Below, piece by piece: positions 16,437 to 25,469 of a stretch of 40,054 nucleotides of DNA. Position numbers and translations under genes: made by a program. This DNA is from Promethearchaeota archaeon (GTDB lineage: Archaea; Asgardarchaeota; Lokiarchaeia; Sigyniarchaeales; SOKP01): positions 1 to 40,054 of the forward strand of contig JAHPZJ010000005.1 of the NCBI GenBank assembly GCA_019058245.1, read 5' to 3'. Below the pieces are notes generated by a model. The model made no database searches and was not told the origin of the DNA. It saw nothing but the letters and a program-made list of their open reading frames with translations. Numbering within the stretch: the first letter of the stretch is position 1; each line of letters opens with the position of its first letter.

Positions 16437-18392
16437 TTGCATTTAATCATATTAAAAAAGGTGATATTTTTACAAGAAATAAGAAATAAAGATTCACATA
16501 GCTTACAAACTAGATCATCAATAATTATCTTTGTTATTGTATTATTCTTAATTTTTCTAACACGTATTATTAGTTTTCTTTTATTCCATACTATAGCAGA
16601 ATTATTTAGTATAGTCATAGCATTTAGCGTTTTTGCTATAGGTTGGAACACTAGAAAAAACATAGAAAGCTCTCTTTTCTTGATTTTAGGGGTTAGTTTC
16701 GCCTTTATTGGTTTAATAGATCTTCTTCATACGTTAGCATATAAAGGATTGGATATATTTGAAGGTTATGATGCAAATTTGCCTACTCAATTATGGATTG
16801 CTGCAAGATACCTTCAAGCAGGTTCCTTTCTTATTGCAGTCATTTTATTTAATAAAAAAATTAATCCAAATCAATTAGTTATTTTTTATACGATTTTAAT
16901 AATTATTTTGCTTCTATTAATTTTCTCAGAGATTTTCCCTGTCTGTTATATCGAAGGATCTGGACTTACTACATTTAAAATTGTCAGTGAATACGTAATT
17001 ATTGGTATTCTATTGGGAGTTATCTTATATTTATACAAATTGAGGAAAGAATTTGCCCGACCAATGTTCAATCTTATGGTTTTTTCAAATATATTTACAA
17101 TTTTTGCAGAGTTAGCTTTTACTACTTATATTAGTGTCTATGGGGTCTCTATTATAATTGGACACATTTTTAAAATCATCTCTTTTTACCTTATTTACTT
17201 AGCAATTATCCATAAGGGTCTTGAAGATCCCCTTAATACATTATTTTCCAAATTAAAACATAGCGAAGAAACTCTTGTTATGAAAGCGGAAGATCTTGAA
17301 AGAGCATATTCCCTCTTAAAAGAATCGGAAGAAAAATTCAGACTTACTTTTGAAAATGCTTCAGATGCGTTAATATGGGCAGACACTAGTACTGGAACTA
17401 TCCTAAATTGTAATCATGCGACAGAAATTCTTCTAGAACGTAATAAAGAAGAAATTATTGGGATGAATCAAACAAATTTACATCCCCCCGAAAAGAGGGA
17501 ATTTTATAAAAATTTGTTTAAACGCCATGTAGAATCTGAAGAAATCCGCTCTGATGAAGCAGAAGTGATTACTAAATCAGGAAAAGTGATACCAGTGACA
17601 ATTTCTGCTTCTAATATTGTAGTTGGTGGAGATCTGATAATCCAAGGAATATTTCATGATATTAGCAAAATAAAAAAGGCGGAACAGAAACTAAAAAATA
17701 TGGTTTCAACAGTATCTCATGAATTAAGAACACCTATAACTGTATTAATTATGTCAATGGACCTTTATAGAGATAGACAAGATTCAATGACCCCTGAATT
17801 ACAAAACAAAATTATTGAAACGATGGAAAGAAATATCACGCTTCTAAAAGATTTATCAGAGGATATTCTAACTATCTCAAAAATAGATGAAAAAAAGATG
17901 GAACTTGAATTGAGTGAATTTAAATTGTTGGATATAATAATGGATATTGTAATATTTCTAAAGCCATTTTGTCAAGAAAAGAATGTGAGTTTTAATATTG
18001 ATATTGACAAAAATATAGAACTTAAAGGGGATAATAAAAAAATTGACCAAGTTTTTCGTATTGTACTTGATAATGCGATAAAATACTCATTTGAAGATTC
18101 AATGGTAAATATAAATGCAATAGATAATTACAAAAGTCAATCTAATCTTGTTGAAAAAAAAGATGGTGTATTGATTCAATTTAAGAACCATGGGATAGGA
18201 ATTAGTAGAGAAGATCTCCCTCATATTTTTGATAGATTTTATCGAGCTTCAAATGTAGGGGATATTTCTGGAACAGGATTAGGATTAGCAATTGCAAAAG
18301 CTATTGTTCAACTTCATCAAGGAGAAATTTATATTGAAAGTGAATTAGGTAAAAGTACCACTTTTTCGATATTTTTCCCAAAAATAAATTAA
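16437..18392 (+). CDS. Membrane sensor histidine kinase, MASE3-PAS-HisKA-HATPase
   Basis: The 651-residue kinase has an N-terminal region (to about residue 250) with seven or so membrane helices resembling the MASE3 sensor domain (for example GVSFAFIGLIDLLHTLAYKG, TQLWIAARYLQAGSF). A short coiled coil (255-290) leads to a PAS domain (about 290-410, ENASDALIWAD...GTILNCN). The HisKA domain has the phosphoacceptor H428 in VSTVSHELRTP, and the HATPase domain has N (LDNAIKYS), G1 (IGISREDLPHIFDRFYR) and G2 (SGTGLGLAIAK) boxes. The start is TTG 16437; an AGGTGA motif at 16459-16464 hints at a start a few codons later but no canonical codon fits it. It is followed 67 bp later by its probable response regulator. 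Confidence 0.9.
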   Translation: MHLIILKKVIFLQEIRNKDSHSLQTRSSIIIFVIVLFLIFLTRIISFLLFHTIAELFSIVIAFSVFAIGWNTRKNIESSLFLILGVSFAFIGLIDLLHTLAYKGLDIFEGYDANLPTQLWIAARYLQAGSFLIAVILFNKKINPNQLVIFYTILIIILLLLIFSEIFPVCYIEGSGLTTFKIVSEYVIIGILLGVILYLYKLRKEFARPMFNLMVFSNIFTIFAELAFTTYISVYGVSIIIGHIFKIISFYLIYLAIIHKGLEDPLNTLFSKLKHSEETLVMKAEDLERAYSLLKESEEKFRLTFENASDALIWADTSTGTILNCNHATEILLERNKEEIIGMNQTNLHPPEKREFYKNLFKRHVESEEIRSDEAEVITKSGKVIPVTISASNIVVGGDLIIQGIFHDISKIKKAEQKLKNMVSTVSHELRTPITVLIMSMDLYRDRQDSMTPELQNKIIETMERNITLLKDLSEDILTISKIDEKKMELELSEFKLLDIIMDIVIFLKPFCQEKNVSFNIDIDKNIELKGDNKKIDQVFRIVLDNAIKYSFEDSMVNINAIDNYKSQSNLVEKKDGVLIQFKNHGIGISREDLPHIFDRFYRASNVGDISGTGLGLAIAKAIVQLHQGEIYIESELGKSTTFSIFFPKIN

Positions 18393-18459
18393 ATTTAAGA
18401 TAAAATATATATATAATTTCATTTATTATTTTTCCAATTAGAGATATAGGCGAATTATC

Positions 18460-19371
18460 ATGCAAGTTATACCAAAATCAGTAGTACTCATAGTTGATGA
18501 TAATGAAGATATCTTATTTAATTTAAAAATCCTATTAGAAAGTAAAGGATATGAAGTTAAAAGTGCAATAAATGGTAAAATAGCAATGAATATTTTATCA
18601 GAATTAAAAAACCCTCCTGATTTGATTATTAGTGATATTATGATGCCCCAGATGAATGGTTATGAGCTTTTTAGCGCAGTTTCAGATAATCCCCAATGGA
18701 ATCGAATTCCTTTTTTATTTCTAACAGCAAAATCTACTCCAGAAGATATTCGATTGGGCAAAATATTGGGAATTGACGATTATATAACAAAACCTTTTAA
18801 TAAAGAAGATCTATTTGCAATAATTTCAGGGAAGATAGCTCGAAATCAAAAATCAAATCTTATTGACAAGGAGATTAAGCAAATTTTAACGTCTTTAAAT
18901 ATTAAAATACAACCCTCGATTTCAGATACAGATGATGTATTAACATGTTTATTGGTTGTATATTGGGATGATATTATAGGTCCTGATGTAAAGCAATATT
19001 TTCCCTTTGATAAGGAGTTTTCTTTTTCTTTAGCTTCATTAGGTGTACAGCTATTTCAGGCAGTAACTTCAATTTATGGGCATGAAAAAATAACAAGTGC
19101 TCAAGGATTTTTACTAGATATTGAAAATATTAATCAAAAAGGTTATATTTATTTTGATTCTTATCCAGATGAAAATGAAAGACATGGAGAAAAACAATAC
19201 ATGTTATCAGTTATTTCTCCAAATTTAACATATTTTAATTCGCTTAAAATTAAGCAAGTATTGAAAGAGATCTCTGAAAAAATAAAAGATAAGCAAGATT
19301 GGGAAATTAAGGAATACTGGGAAAGAGTATTAACCATATTATCTAAAAACTCATTATTGTTTCATACTTAA
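18460..19371 (+). CDS. Response regulator: receiver domain fused to a longin-like domain
   Basis: Residues 8-125 of this 303-residue protein form a receiver domain: acidic pair D13/D14, phosphoacceptor D59 in SDIMMP, T89, and K111 in TKPF. After a linker the C-terminal domain (about 160-285) begins LTCLLVVYWDDIIGPDVKQY. Its predicted order is strand, strand, helix (SLASLGVQLFQAVTSIYG), three strands (AQGFLLDIE, KGYIYFDSYPD, KQYMLSVISP), then helices. That order and the W-D-x-I-G-P opening match longin-type domains, which in eukaryotes scaffold or regulate small GTPases. The fold call is inference from pattern. It is the likely partner of the kinase upstream and may act on the Rag-like GTPase at 15802. 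The start is ATG 18460. Confidence 0.8.
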   Translation: MQVIPKSVVLIVDDNEDILFNLKILLESKGYEVKSAINGKIAMNILSELKNPPDLIISDIMMPQMNGYELFSAVSDNPQWNRIPFLFLTAKSTPEDIRLGKILGIDDYITKPFNKEDLFAIISGKIARNQKSNLIDKEIKQILTSLNIKIQPSISDTDDVLTCLLVVYWDDIIGPDVKQYFPFDKEFSFSLASLGVQLFQAVTSIYGHEKITSAQGFLLDIENINQKGYIYFDSYPDENERHGEKQYMLSVISPNLTYFNSLKIKQVLKEISEKIKDKQDWEIKEYWERVLTILSKNSLLFHT

Positions 19372-19423
19372 AATTCCTCTAAATCTAGCAAAACTAAATG
19401 ATTTTATAAATTAAAAATCAATC

Positions 19424-19432
19424 TTTTTTTTT
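19424..19432 (+). terminator. T9 tract after the response regulator gene
   Basis: Nine consecutive T about 50 bases after the response regulator stop and before the Hsp20 gene; a plausible archaeal terminator closing the kinase/regulator unit. Confidence 0.35.
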
Positions 19433-19556
19433 GGTTTTTGAAAAAGTAAGATTAATCGATTTTTTTGATAATCTATAGAAAGAACGTTTAAATCAGCTAT
19501 TTTTGATCAAGTTATTTAGAAGTTGTAATAAAATTTTTTAATTTTTGGTGATAAAC

Positions 19557-19871
19557 ATGTCAGAAACAAAAGAAGAAGAAAAATTAGTAAGATCCCCTGA
19601 AGTATGTTCTTGGGCTGATGATGAAGATAATGTCTATAAAATTGAAATACAATTGCCTGGTGTAGAAAAAGATACAATTAAACTTAAGATGTATGATGAT
19701 AGTTTTTTCATTAAAGGAGAAACCGAAGATACTACATATGTAGGATCTTATGGTCTATGTTGCCCTATAAATCCTGAAGAGGCAAAAGCAAATTACAAAA
19801 ATGGATTACTTAAAATTGCAGTACCTTTTAAAGAACCTGAATTTCATAGTATAGACATAAATATTGATTAA
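19557..19871 (+). CDS. Small heat-shock protein Hsp20/alpha-crystallin family
   Basis: The 104-residue protein consists almost only of an alpha-crystallin domain: DNVYKIEIQLPGVEKDTIK, then SFFIKGETEDTTYVGSYGLC, and ANYKNGLLKIAVPFKEPE. The start is ATG 19557, because GGTGA at 19547-19551 is properly placed; an in-frame TTG at 19545 overlaps that ribosome-binding site. The N-terminal arm and C-terminal I-x-I extension used for oligomer assembly are very short (HSIDINID at the end). It should act as an ATP-independent holdase. Two adjacent cysteines near residue 72 are unusual. It is monocistronic. Confidence 0.85.
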   Translation: MSETKEEEKLVRSPEVCSWADDEDNVYKIEIQLPGVEKDTIKLKMYDDSFFIKGETEDTTYVGSYGLCCPINPEEAKANYKNGLLKIAVPFKEPEFHSIDINID

Positions 19872-19877
19872 ATAACC

Positions 19878-19898
19878 TTTTTTTTCTCTATTTTTTTA
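19878..19898 (+). terminator. Double T tract after the Hsp20 gene
   Basis: T8, CTCTA, then T7 begin seven bases after the Hsp20 stop; a typical archaeal oligo-T terminator position between convergent genes. Confidence 0.4.
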
Positions 19899-19930
19899 AT
19901 GTAAATGAAAAGCAATAATAAAAGAATTTA

Positions 19931-20875
19931 TTAATATTCAATATTCATCTCTTTAACATAATCAAATGCAGAATAAGCAGCTATAACACCCTCAGAAACT
20001 CCTGTAATCGCTTGTTTAAAAGGAGCGTCTGCAACATCCCCCGCAGCAAAAATACCTGTAATATTGGTTTCCGATTTACGATTTATCAAGATTTCTCCCT
20101 TTTTATTAGTTTCTACCCCAATTTTTTTTGCTAGATCGGAATTAGGAATTGATCCAATCTCAATAAAAACCCCATCAACTTCTAATTGATTCCCATTATC
20201 AAAAGATACAGATTTTACATTCCCGTCCCCCTTTATTTCAATAACATTGGTTTTATAAATAATCTCAATTTTCTCATTTTTAAGAACACGTTTCTTATTT
20301 ATTGGTTCAGCTCTAATGTCTTCTCCGCGATAAATAATATATACTTTTTTTGTATTTTGTGAGAGAAATAGAGCTTCTTTCGCTGCTGAATCACTTCCTC
20401 CTATTACACATACTATTTTATCTTTGTAAAATGGACCGTCACATGTAGCACAATATGAAACCCCCCTCCCTGCAAATTCCTCTTCACCAGGTATCCCCAA
20501 CTTCTTTCTTTTTGATCCAGTAGCAATACAGATACTATACGCTTTGAATTTTTGAAAAAAGGATTGTAAAACGAAATGATCATCCTGTTTTTCAATATTT
20601 CGAATCTCATCTGAGATGTATGGTATCCTTAATGAATCCATATGATCTTTAAACATATCCATTAAACCCTGGCCGCTAATACTAGTTATACCTGGATAAT
20701 TTTCAACGAGATGTGTCGTTGCGATTAATCCCCCAAAAGTCTTCCCTATTATTAGAACATCCATAGCAAATCGAGCTGCATATATTGCACATCCAATTGC
20801 AGTTGGTCCACCCCCTAAGACGATTAGATCATAGGTTTTTTCTAAATCAATGTTCTCCATATCAATATTGAACAC
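19931..20875 (-). CDS. trxB: Thioredoxin reductase-like flavoprotein
   Basis: The protein of about 314 residues has an FAD-binding GGGPTAIG near 21-28, a redox-active CATC at 142-145 (SYCATCDGPFY), an NAD(P)H-binding GGSDSAAKEA, and the C-terminal FAD motif GIFAAGDVADAPFKQ. The nucleotide selectivity loop reads YRGEDIRAE rather than HRRxxxRA, so NADPH preference is not assured. The start is GTG 20873-20875 because minus-strand GGAGGT lies seven bases before it; an ATG further upstream would overlap that site. It overlaps the stop of the PDO gene upstream by 14 bp, so the three genes form one transcription unit in which TrxB probably reduces the disulfide oxidoreductases. Confidence 0.92.
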   Translation of the reverse strand: MFNIDMENIDLEKTYDLIVLGGGPTAIGCAIYAARFAMDVLIIGKTFGGLIATTHLVENYPGITSISGQGLMDMFKDHMDSLRIPYISDEIRNIEKQDDHFVLQSFFQKFKAYSICIATGSKRKKLGIPGEEEFAGRGVSYCATCDGPFYKDKIVCVIGGSDSAAKEALFLSQNTKKVYIIYRGEDIRAEPINKKRVLKNEKIEIIYKTNVIEIKGDGNVKSVSFDNGNQLEVDGVFIEIGSIPNSDLAKKIGVETNKKGEILINRKSETNITGIFAAGDVADAPFKQAITGVSEGVIAAYSAFDYVKEMNIEY

Positions 20876-21545
20876 GTATATTACCTCCAATTAAAGCCCT
20901 TAATATTTCATTTGGTCCAACCATTCCAACTAAGGTCTTCTGATCATTTATTATAGTATAGGGTACACCAGCAGCATCATAATATTGGCCAATATCAGGA
21001 TTTGCCATGATATCAATTATTACAGTTCTAATTTTTCCCTCTGAGGCAATCGCGAAAGAATTACTAACTGTAATTACCTGAGGGCAATAGGGGCAAGTTT
21101 CTGTCATCATAATTTTTATAGTTGACGGTTGGATTCTATCTAGATTTTGCTTTATTGTAGCTTCATAATAATTGGGAGTTCCAGCAAAGTTAAATATAGC
21201 TTGAATAAAAGGTTGAATTTCTCCTCCTTTTGGGGCTGCTAAGTATCTAATAATTTCACGCCCTTTATTATCTATAAAAAGAATTGTTGGTACTCGATTA
21301 ATATCATACTTTTTTGCGAAATCTGGATTATCATCTATAGATAGTTCTTCTATAGTTAACATACCATTTGAATTCTCTTCATAAACCCGTATTAAAGCCA
21401 TAAATTCCCCACAATCCATACAGGCTCTTAATTGAGTCCCATCTGAGCGTGTTCCTTGTGAAGTGAAGACTTTAAGTTTAACAGGTTTTTTTAATTTAGC
21501 CATTTCTCGTCTAATAATTTCTTTATATCGATCATCCGAAGACAT
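20862..21545 (-). CDS. Protein disulfide oxidoreductase (two thioredoxin folds), copy 1
   Basis: The 227-residue PDO/glutaredoxin-like protein of archaeal type has two thioredoxin-fold units. The N-terminal unit has C42-x2-C45 (CMDC), the C-terminal unit C151-PY-C154, and each is followed by a cis-Pro (RVPT, GVPY). The N-terminal active site is preceded by an insert (SQGTRSDGTQLRA) not present in the Pyrococcus protein I recall, where CQYC directly follows the strand. It is expected to oxidise, reduce or isomerise disulfides in the cytoplasm, re-reduced by the overlapping thioredoxin reductase. The start is ATG 21543-21545 with AGGTGA upstream. It lies 18 bp after copy 2. Confidence 0.88.
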   Translation of the reverse strand: MSSDDRYKEIIRREMAKLKKPVKLKVFTSQGTRSDGTQLRACMDCGEFMALIRVYEENSNGMLTIEELSIDDNPDFAKKYDINRVPTILFIDNKGREIIRYLAAPKGGEIQPFIQAIFNFAGTPNYYEATIKQNLDRIQPSTIKIMMTETCPYCPQVITVSNSFAIASEGKIRTVIIDIMANPDIGQYYDAAGVPYTIINDQKTLVGMVGPNEILRALIGGNIRVQY

Positions 21546-21563
21546 CTTTAAAAATCACCTGTT

Positions 21564-22256
21564 TTATGCATACATTCCTCCAAAATCTCTTTCACCTTTA
21601 GTGAGTTTATCTAATAAATCTTGAGGTGTAAACATACCATATATATGATCCTTCTCATTAATAACTGTGTGAGGAACCCCTTGAACTTGGTACTTCATAC
21701 CGAGATCTGGATTTAAATTAACATCAATTACTTCCGCGGAAATCTTTCCCTTAGAAACTATGGCAAATAGAGTTAGAACAGGTACCGTTGCGGGACAATA
21801 TGGACAAGTTGGAGTTATAAAAATTTTCATCTTTGACTTATCTATTTTTTTCAAATGAGTAAGGATTTGATCTGCATAATATGGTCTTACTCCTGAAAAA
21901 TATTGTATACTATTCAGAAATGGTACAAATTCAGAACCTGTGGGGTGTGCTAAATATCGAATAATCTCTTTATCATCTTGATTAACAAATAATATAGCAG
22001 GTATCTTAGTCACATTAAATTTTTTTGCATCCTCATCATTTTCTTCAGTTGAAATTTCTTCTATTTCTAATTTTCCGTTGGAAATTTCCTCCAAAGTCTT
22101 TAATAATTCATAAGTACCTTCACAAGCCATACATTTTCTTAGTTTTGTTCCGTCTTCTTGGGTTCTGAAATCAGTAAATAATTTTAGCACCACCTTTTCC
22201 TTTAATTTAGCCATTTCTCTTTTAATATTATCCATTTCATTTTGTGAAAACAACAT
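21564..22256 (-). CDS. Protein disulfide oxidoreductase (two thioredoxin folds), copy 2
   Basis: The 230-residue paralogue of the following gene has active sites at exactly the same positions, C42-MA-C45 and C151-PY-C154, and the same insert before the first site (DFRTQEDGTKLRK). The start is ATG 22254-22256 (MLFSQNEMDN), chosen because GGGTGA lies four bases upstream; an upstream in-frame ATG at 22272-22274 would span that site. It is first in the PDO-PDO-trxB unit. Residues flanking the N-terminal Cys pair differ (CMACEGT against CMDCGEF), so the copies may have different substrates. The C terminus ends in a Gly-rich tail. Confidence 0.87.
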   Translation of the reverse strand: MLFSQNEMDNIKREMAKLKEKVVLKLFTDFRTQEDGTKLRKCMACEGTYELLKTLEEISNGKLEIEEISTEENDEDAKKFNVTKIPAILFVNQDDKEIIRYLAHPTGSEFVPFLNSIQYFSGVRPYYADQILTHLKKIDKSKMKIFITPTCPYCPATVPVLTLFAIVSKGKISAEVIDVNLNPDLGMKYQVQGVPHTVINEKDHIYGMFTPQDLLDKLTKGERDFGGMYA

Positions 22257-22402
22257 AAAATCACCCAATATCATTCAATCTATTATGAATATTTGCTTTC
22301 ATACTTAAAAGAATTTTTCGTTTAAAATATAAAAGAAAATAGGAATGAATTATTTTTGAATAAACCCTTATAAAATTGGATTAATAAATTAAAAGATACA
22401 TT

Positions 22403-23569
22403 TTAAGGTGTATTTAAATTCTTCTTAATAAGTTTCCTAAAGATTAAAAATAATATTAACCCTGCAAAAAAACCAACAGCAATATTGATATAAAAGCATA
22501 TTATGGCAGAGGTTAAGATTATCGGAAAAGTTTTTGAATTAAATTCTCTGAAAGCAACTTTTCCTAGTAAAAAAGCAGTATATATAAGCATAGCTCCCAA
22601 AATTGCCATAGGAAACTCAGTAAATATTAAAAGTAAGGCTTCAGAAAAGAATAATCCCAGAATTAATTCCATTAAACCCTCCAATATCATAGAACCACCA
22701 GTCCTAGCCCCAAAAGCATATTGTGCCATTAATCCCCCTGACCCATGACATAGGGGCATTCCTGTAACAAATGGATTGATTAAATTTATTGCTCCCATAT
22801 TAAAAGCTAAAGTATTAGCATCAATCTTTTTATTTTCAGGAAAAAGTTCTTTAACTAAAACAACAGTAGCAACCATAACATTTGTTAATGTTAAAAATAA
22901 TTGAGCAATTCCAGCATATAACATTCCTAATAGAAAATTATTCCATGAAGGTATTTGAAATATTAAATTAGGGATCCCAAAATTCAAGTCTGAAATAATG
23001 ATCTTCCCAGTAATAACCAATATTAAAACTCCACCTAAAGTAAGAATAATTGCTGAAGGGATCGGTTTATTCTTTATTAAAATCAAGATGATTGAAATAG
23101 ATATAAAACCAAGATATATATTTTCCTTAAATAGTAGGATTCCCGTCCAACCTAAAATAAGAGCCAAACCGAGTTGAATTCCTTTTACAGCAACGATAGG
23201 AATTTTGTTTATAATTTTATTAAGCTTTTTTGAAAAACCAAGAAGAAACCATATAACTCCTGTACCAAATCCAGTAGAGATAACCATATTAGGATTCCAT
23301 TTTTTTGAGATGGCCACAGCACCAATTGTTTTTTGTGGTTGTACAGGAAGTGGAAGATTAAATTTAATTCCTAAAATTATATTAGTTATTCCTAAAGTTA
23401 GGAAAATTCCTGCTGGACTTAAGCCTACAATTGAGATATATCCAATTACAAATGGAATTAATGTACCCCAATCTCCAAAGGCACCTCCAAATTCTCTTAA
23501 AGTAAACTTCTTATGATTCTTTTCAGTATCTTTTTCAATAATAATATTTTCAGATTCCAAATTTATCAA
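22403..23569 (-). CDS. MOT1/SulP-related molybdate or sulfate transporter
   Basis: The 388-residue polytopic membrane protein has about ten helices. Signatures of the MOT1 family are GGAFGDWGTLIPF (residues 28-40), LPVQPQKTIGAVAIS (about 75-89) and the GMPLCHGSGGLMAQYAFGAR motif near residue 270. Characterised MOT1 members transport molybdate at high affinity; the wider SulP group carries sulfate. Molybdate or tungstate would suit an anaerobe, but this is inference. The start is TTG 23567-23569, with an in-frame TTG three codons later as an alternative; no clear Shine-Dalgarno sequence. It is divergent from the soluble kinase gene and not linked to molybdopterin genes here. Confidence 0.82.
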   Translation of the reverse strand: MINLESENIIIEKDTEKNHKKFTLREFGGAFGDWGTLIPFVIGYISIVGLSPAGIFLTLGITNIILGIKFNLPLPVQPQKTIGAVAISKKWNPNMVISTGFGTGVIWFLLGFSKKLNKIINKIPIVAVKGIQLGLALILGWTGILLFKENIYLGFISISIILILIKNKPIPSAIILTLGGVLILVITGKIIISDLNFGIPNLIFQIPSWNNFLLGMLYAGIAQLFLTLTNVMVATVVLVKELFPENKKIDANTLAFNMGAINLINPFVTGMPLCHGSGGLMAQYAFGARTGGSMILEGLMELILGLFFSEALLLIFTEFPMAILGAMLIYTAFLLGKVAFREFNSKTFPIILTSAIICFYINIAVGFFAGLILFLIFRKLIKKNLNTP

Positions 23570-23781
23570 ATAAATAAAAATTGCTAAAATTAATAAATTT
23601 TTTAAAAAGGTTTCTCAAAAATTTGAATTCGGGACATCATTCTATGCTTGGAAATTGACTTTTTTCTTTTCTATAAATTTAAAAATATTCAATTTATAAT
23701 ATGTTCAGTTTTAACTCGATTAAAGATATTTGAATAACATAATGAATTTAATTTTTTATCTCCTCATCAAGGAGTATTTTC

Positions 23782-25425
23782 ATGTCGCTTGAAAGTAGAT
23801 TAAATTTTGAAAAAACCATTTCAAGCATTTCTTCTCGATTTATTGGGCTAATAAATCCTGATGATGCAATAAATTTATCTTTTGAAGACATGGGAACTAT
23901 ATCAAACGCAGATAGAGTAAGTCTTTTTCTTTTTGATAAAGATGATAAGATCTTTAGGAATACCCATGAATGGTGCTCAGAAGGGATAAGTTCCCAAATT
24001 AATAACCTTCAAAAAGTAGATAGTAAAGTAATTACTTGGTGGATTAACCAAGTTGAAAAAATAAGTTTTATTAACATTCGTGATATTTCTACTCTGCCAT
24101 ATAGTGCATACTCTGTAAAAAAATTTTTGGAATTACAAGATATTCAATCATTTTTAGCTTTCCCAATCTATATTAGTGGAATGATTAATGGATTCGTTTG
24201 TTTTAGCAAAACAAAAGAAAAAACTCAATGGAAAGGGAAAGATTTTGTGATATTAAGAATTTTTGGTCAGAGTCTTGGTGACACGATCGAACGTTTAAAT
24301 GCGGAAAAAGTTTTAAAAGAGAATCAAGAATTGTTGAGGGCTACTTTCGAAGCCACTGCCGATGGAATCCTTGCTGTTGACAATAATAACATAATTACTC
24401 ATTTAAACGAAAGATTCATATATATGTGGCGCGTTCCTGATGAGATAATTGATCAAAAAAATTTTACTGAGTTAATTAATTATATCATAAACCAGCTTAA
24501 ATATCCAGAAAAATTTTTATCAAAATTAAGGAATCTTGAAAATTCTTTCAAGGATGGTTATGATATGATTTTTTTTAAGGATGGACGAATTTTTGAACAT
24601 TATTCTTGTCCATTAATTCAAGATGGAGAAAAAACAGGAAGGGTATGGAGTTTTAAAGATATAACAGAACATCAACATGCTGAGCAAGAATTAAGAAAAT
24701 CTGAAAATAAATATCGAGAGGCATATGAAAGAGCAGATTTGTTTAAAGATGTTTTTACGCATGATATTAACAATATTTTTCATAATGTAAAATCTTCAAT
24801 AGAATTAATCTCAATTTTGAAAGAAAAATCAAAAAACTTAGAAAATTTAGACGAGTTTTTTCAAATTATTGATAATCAAATTGATAGAGGAGTAAAGTTA
24901 ATTAATAATGTACGCAAAATTTCTAAACTTGATGAAACAGAAATATCATTAAAAAGTGTAGATGTTTACAAGGTATTAGATGAAGCATTTCAATTTGCTT
25001 ATAAAAGTGCCTATGAAAAAAAATTGGATATAAAAATTATTAAAATTGAGGAAGATCATCTTTTTGTAGTAGCCAATGAGTTTTTATTAGATGTATGCGA
25101 AAACATTCTACATAATGCTATTAAGTATAATTATAATAACCTTGTTGAAATTACAATAGAAATTTCTAAAAATATTAGAGACTCTAAAAATTATATTAAA
25201 ATAGAATTCAAAGATAATGGTATGGGAATAACTGACGAAAAAAAGAAAATAATATTTCAAAAAGGACTTAGTAAAGATAATAAAGTAAGAGGAATGGGAA
25301 TTGGTCTATCACTTGTAAAAAAAATAATTGAGAGTTATAATGGTGAAATTTGGGTTGAAAACAGAATAAAAAATGATTATTTGAAGGGAAGCAACTTTAT
25401 TATCGAAATTCCAGAAGCAAATTAA
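23782..25425 (+). CDS. Soluble sensor histidine kinase, GAF-PAS-HATPase
   Basis: The 547-residue protein has no membrane helix. A GAF domain (about 10-170; SNADRVSLFLFDKDD, IQSFLAFPIYISG), a PAS domain (about 185-300; RATFEATADGILAVDNNN), and a short coiled coil (304-322) precede the phosphoacceptor region with H327 in FTHDINNIFHN. The HATPase domain has CENILHNAIKYN (N box), DNGMGI (G1) and RGMGIGLSLVKKI (G2). The H-D-I-N-N acceptor motif, instead of HELRTP, is common in archaeal kinases. A cytoplasmic signal, perhaps redox or ligand bound by GAF/PAS, is expected. No response regulator is adjacent. ATG 23782 follows AAGGAG at about 23769-23774. Confidence 0.9.
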   Translation: MSLESRLNFEKTISSISSRFIGLINPDDAINLSFEDMGTISNADRVSLFLFDKDDKIFRNTHEWCSEGISSQINNLQKVDSKVITWWINQVEKISFINIRDISTLPYSAYSVKKFLELQDIQSFLAFPIYISGMINGFVCFSKTKEKTQWKGKDFVILRIFGQSLGDTIERLNAEKVLKENQELLRATFEATADGILAVDNNNIITHLNERFIYMWRVPDEIIDQKNFTELINYIINQLKYPEKFLSKLRNLENSFKDGYDMIFFKDGRIFEHYSCPLIQDGEKTGRVWSFKDITEHQHAEQELRKSENKYREAYERADLFKDVFTHDINNIFHNVKSSIELISILKEKSKNLENLDEFFQIIDNQIDRGVKLINNVRKISKLDETEISLKSVDVYKVLDEAFQFAYKSAYEKKLDIKIIKIEEDHLFVVANEFLLDVCENILHNAIKYNYNNLVEITIEISKNIRDSKNYIKIEFKDNGMGITDEKKKIIFQKGLSKDNKVRGMGIGLSLVKKIIESYNGEIWVENRIKNDYLKGSNFIIEIPEAN

Positions 25426-25469
25426 TCAAAAAATAGTTTTAAAGCTCGATGATAATCGTTTTGTTTAAT

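Noticed and set aside
16370..16663. Minus-strand frame of 97 codons overlapping the kinase start
   Set aside because: It overlaps the MASE3 region on the other strand and is Ile/Lys/Asn-rich without motifs.
22503..23516. Two plus-strand frames opposite the MOT1-type transporter gene
   Set aside because: The opposite strand encodes clear MOT1 motifs; the plus-strand products are Pro/Ile-rich shadows.
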